Shown piece by piece: positions 4,947 through 5,684 of a DNA stretch of 5,684 bases. A model generated the notes under the pieces. The model saw nothing but the letters and a program-made list of their open reading frames with translations. It was not told the DNA's origin and did not search any database. This DNA is from Candidatus Roizmanbacteria bacterium CG_4_10_14_0_8_um_filter_33_9. Its GTDB lineage: Bacteria > Patescibacteriota > Microgenomatia > UBA1406 > GWC2-37-13. Made by a program: the position numbers and the translations under genes. Each line of letters begins with the position of its first letter. Position 1 is the first letter of the stretch. The stretch lies in the NCBI GenBank assembly GCA_002785065.1, contig PFLI01000114.1, positions 1 to 5,684 on the forward strand. The letters run 5' to 3'.

Positions 4947-5684
4947 TTACTCCCACTCCATTGTTGCAGGAGGTTTGGTGGTAATATCATAGACAACGCG
5001 CGAAACTCCGGGTACTTCGTTTACAATACGCGTTGAAATCCGTTGTAAAACCTCATAGGGAAGATCTACCCAATTTGCAGACATGCGGTCTTTTGAATTT
5101 ACAATACGGACAGCAATAACATCTCCAAAAAACCGCGCATCTCCCTTTACTGCAGTGCTTTTTGAATTAGTGAGGATTGTCCAGCATTGAAAAACTTTAT
5201 CATACCATTTACTTTTTTTCATCTCATCGATAAGGATCGCATCGGCCTGAACTTGTTTTGCTAGTTTTTCAGCTGTCACTTCTCCCAAAATCCTTACCGC
5301 ATGACCAGGACCAGGAAACGGTTGTTGAAACACAACCACTTTAGGAAGCCCTATATGAAGCCCTATCTGCCTAACCTGATCAGTGTAATAATATTTTAAA
5401 GGTTCCAAGAGTTCTAGTTTCATTTCCTTTGGCAATCCCCCCACATTATGATGACTTTTAATATACGCTGCATTTTTTGTTCCTTTTGAATGAATAAAAT
5501 CAGCATAGGTTGTCCCTTGCATAAGAAAACACGCTTTGGGATTCTTCAAAAGTTCTTTTTCAAATAACCGTATATATAGTTTTCCTATTGTTTTTCTTTT
5601 TTGTTCTGGATCAACAACTCCTCTGAGAGCAGTCAAAAAGTCTTTTTTAGCCTCAACAACTTTCACATTCATGCCAAGTATTTT
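4947..5684 (-). CDS. guaA: GMP synthase (glutamine-hydrolysing), C-terminal part; 5' end outside window
   Basis: This is the 3' 245 codons of GMP synthase, which aminates XMP to GMP using ATP and glutamine-derived ammonia in de novo or salvage purine synthesis. The frame runs on to the right edge, and the ATG at 5672 is internal (KILG precedes it, as within the ATP-pyrophosphatase domain). Visible blocks are GVVDPEQKRKTIG, QGTTYADFIHS, IKSHHNVGGLP and the dimerisation-domain PFPGPGHAVRILGEV. The C-terminus RVVYDITTKPPATMEWE is nearly identical to the family signature ending PPATIEWE. The PP-loop and any glutamine amidotransferase domain lie outside the window. Several usually conserved spots differ: PGPGH where PGPGL is usual, TDQVR for KDEVR, and STAVKGDARFF for SVGVMGDGRxY. 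The frame is intact, so it reads as a divergent but probably functional enzyme. It is followed after 46 nt by tRNA-Pro, with no clear terminator between. Confidence 0.95.
   Translation of the reverse strand, partial: KILGMNVKVVEAKKDFLTALRGVVDPEQKRKTIGKLYIRLFEKELLKNPKACFLMQGTTYADFIHSKGTKNAAYIKSHHNVGGLPKEMKLELLEPLKYYYTDQVRQIGLHIGLPKVVVFQQPFPGPGHAVRILGEVTAEKLAKQVQADAILIDEMKKSKWYDKVFQCWTILTNSKSTAVKGDARFFGDVIAVRIVNSKDRMSANWVDLPYEVLQRISTRIVNEVPGVSRVVYDITTKPPATMEWE

Noticed and set aside
1..5684. UGA recoded as glycine (as in some CPR lineages)
   Set aside because: No gene needs UGA read-through and glycines use GGN codons. The absence of UGA stops among eight genes is compatible with chance in AT-rich DNA.
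1..5684. CRISPR array, insertion sequence or integration site at tRNA-Pro
   Set aside because: No regularly spaced repeats, transposase or integrase gene, or duplicated tRNA 3' end is visible.

Overview
The window comes from an AT-rich bacterial genome, most likely a candidate-phyla-radiation (Patescibacteria) member and possibly Microgenomates-like. Supporting this are the secreted protein starting MKHQKGFAPIV, an N-terminus style common in that group, and the very compact layout with gaps of 2-3 nt. Also consistent are a tRNA gene without an encoded CCA and the mix of a divergent sigma-70-like protein, an ABC1/UbiB-type kinase, a dCMP deaminase and an archaea/bacteria-shared adenosine-specific kinase. 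A bacterial rather than archaeal source is supported by the sigma-like gene, a TTGACA promoter, Shine-Dalgarno sequences and the C1-G72 pair of tRNA-Pro. The assignment below domain level is inference. All complete genes end in TAA or TAG and read through with the standard bacterial code.

Left half, + strand (1-2775): a probable single transcription unit of four genes. A sigma-70-like protein truncated by the window edge is followed by a 50-codon two-helix membrane protein (953-1105). Then come a 492-residue ABC1/UbiB-family kinase (1109-2587) and a second small two-helix membrane protein (2590-2775). The two small proteins are recognisably related, sharing YPWV and WLAT with identical spacing, and they bracket the kinase with gaps of 3 and 2 nt. 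This cassette is the most interesting part of the window.

Middle, - strand (2778-3865): the dCMP deaminase gene converges on the kinase operon with only 2 nt between stop codons. Upstream of it, a 128-nt spacer holds a 70-nt inverted repeat (3292-3361). Its 16-nt AT-rich arms enclose two short GC-rich hairpins, so it can form a three-way junction. It is either a structured RNA or a small palindromic repeat element.

Right half, - strand (3383-5684): a membrane-anchored secreted protein (3868-4758) is translationally coupled to the adenosine-specific kinase gene (3383-3865). Both probably use a strong promoter at 4786-4814, whose spacer contains an inverted repeat. A tRNA-Pro(GGG) gene (4827-4900) lies upstream, preceded by the 3' part of guaA (GMP synthase), which runs off the right edge.

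Functionally, guaA, the adenosine kinase-like gene and the dCMP deaminase all belong to nucleotide metabolism or salvage. No gene-free stretch exceeds 300 bases.
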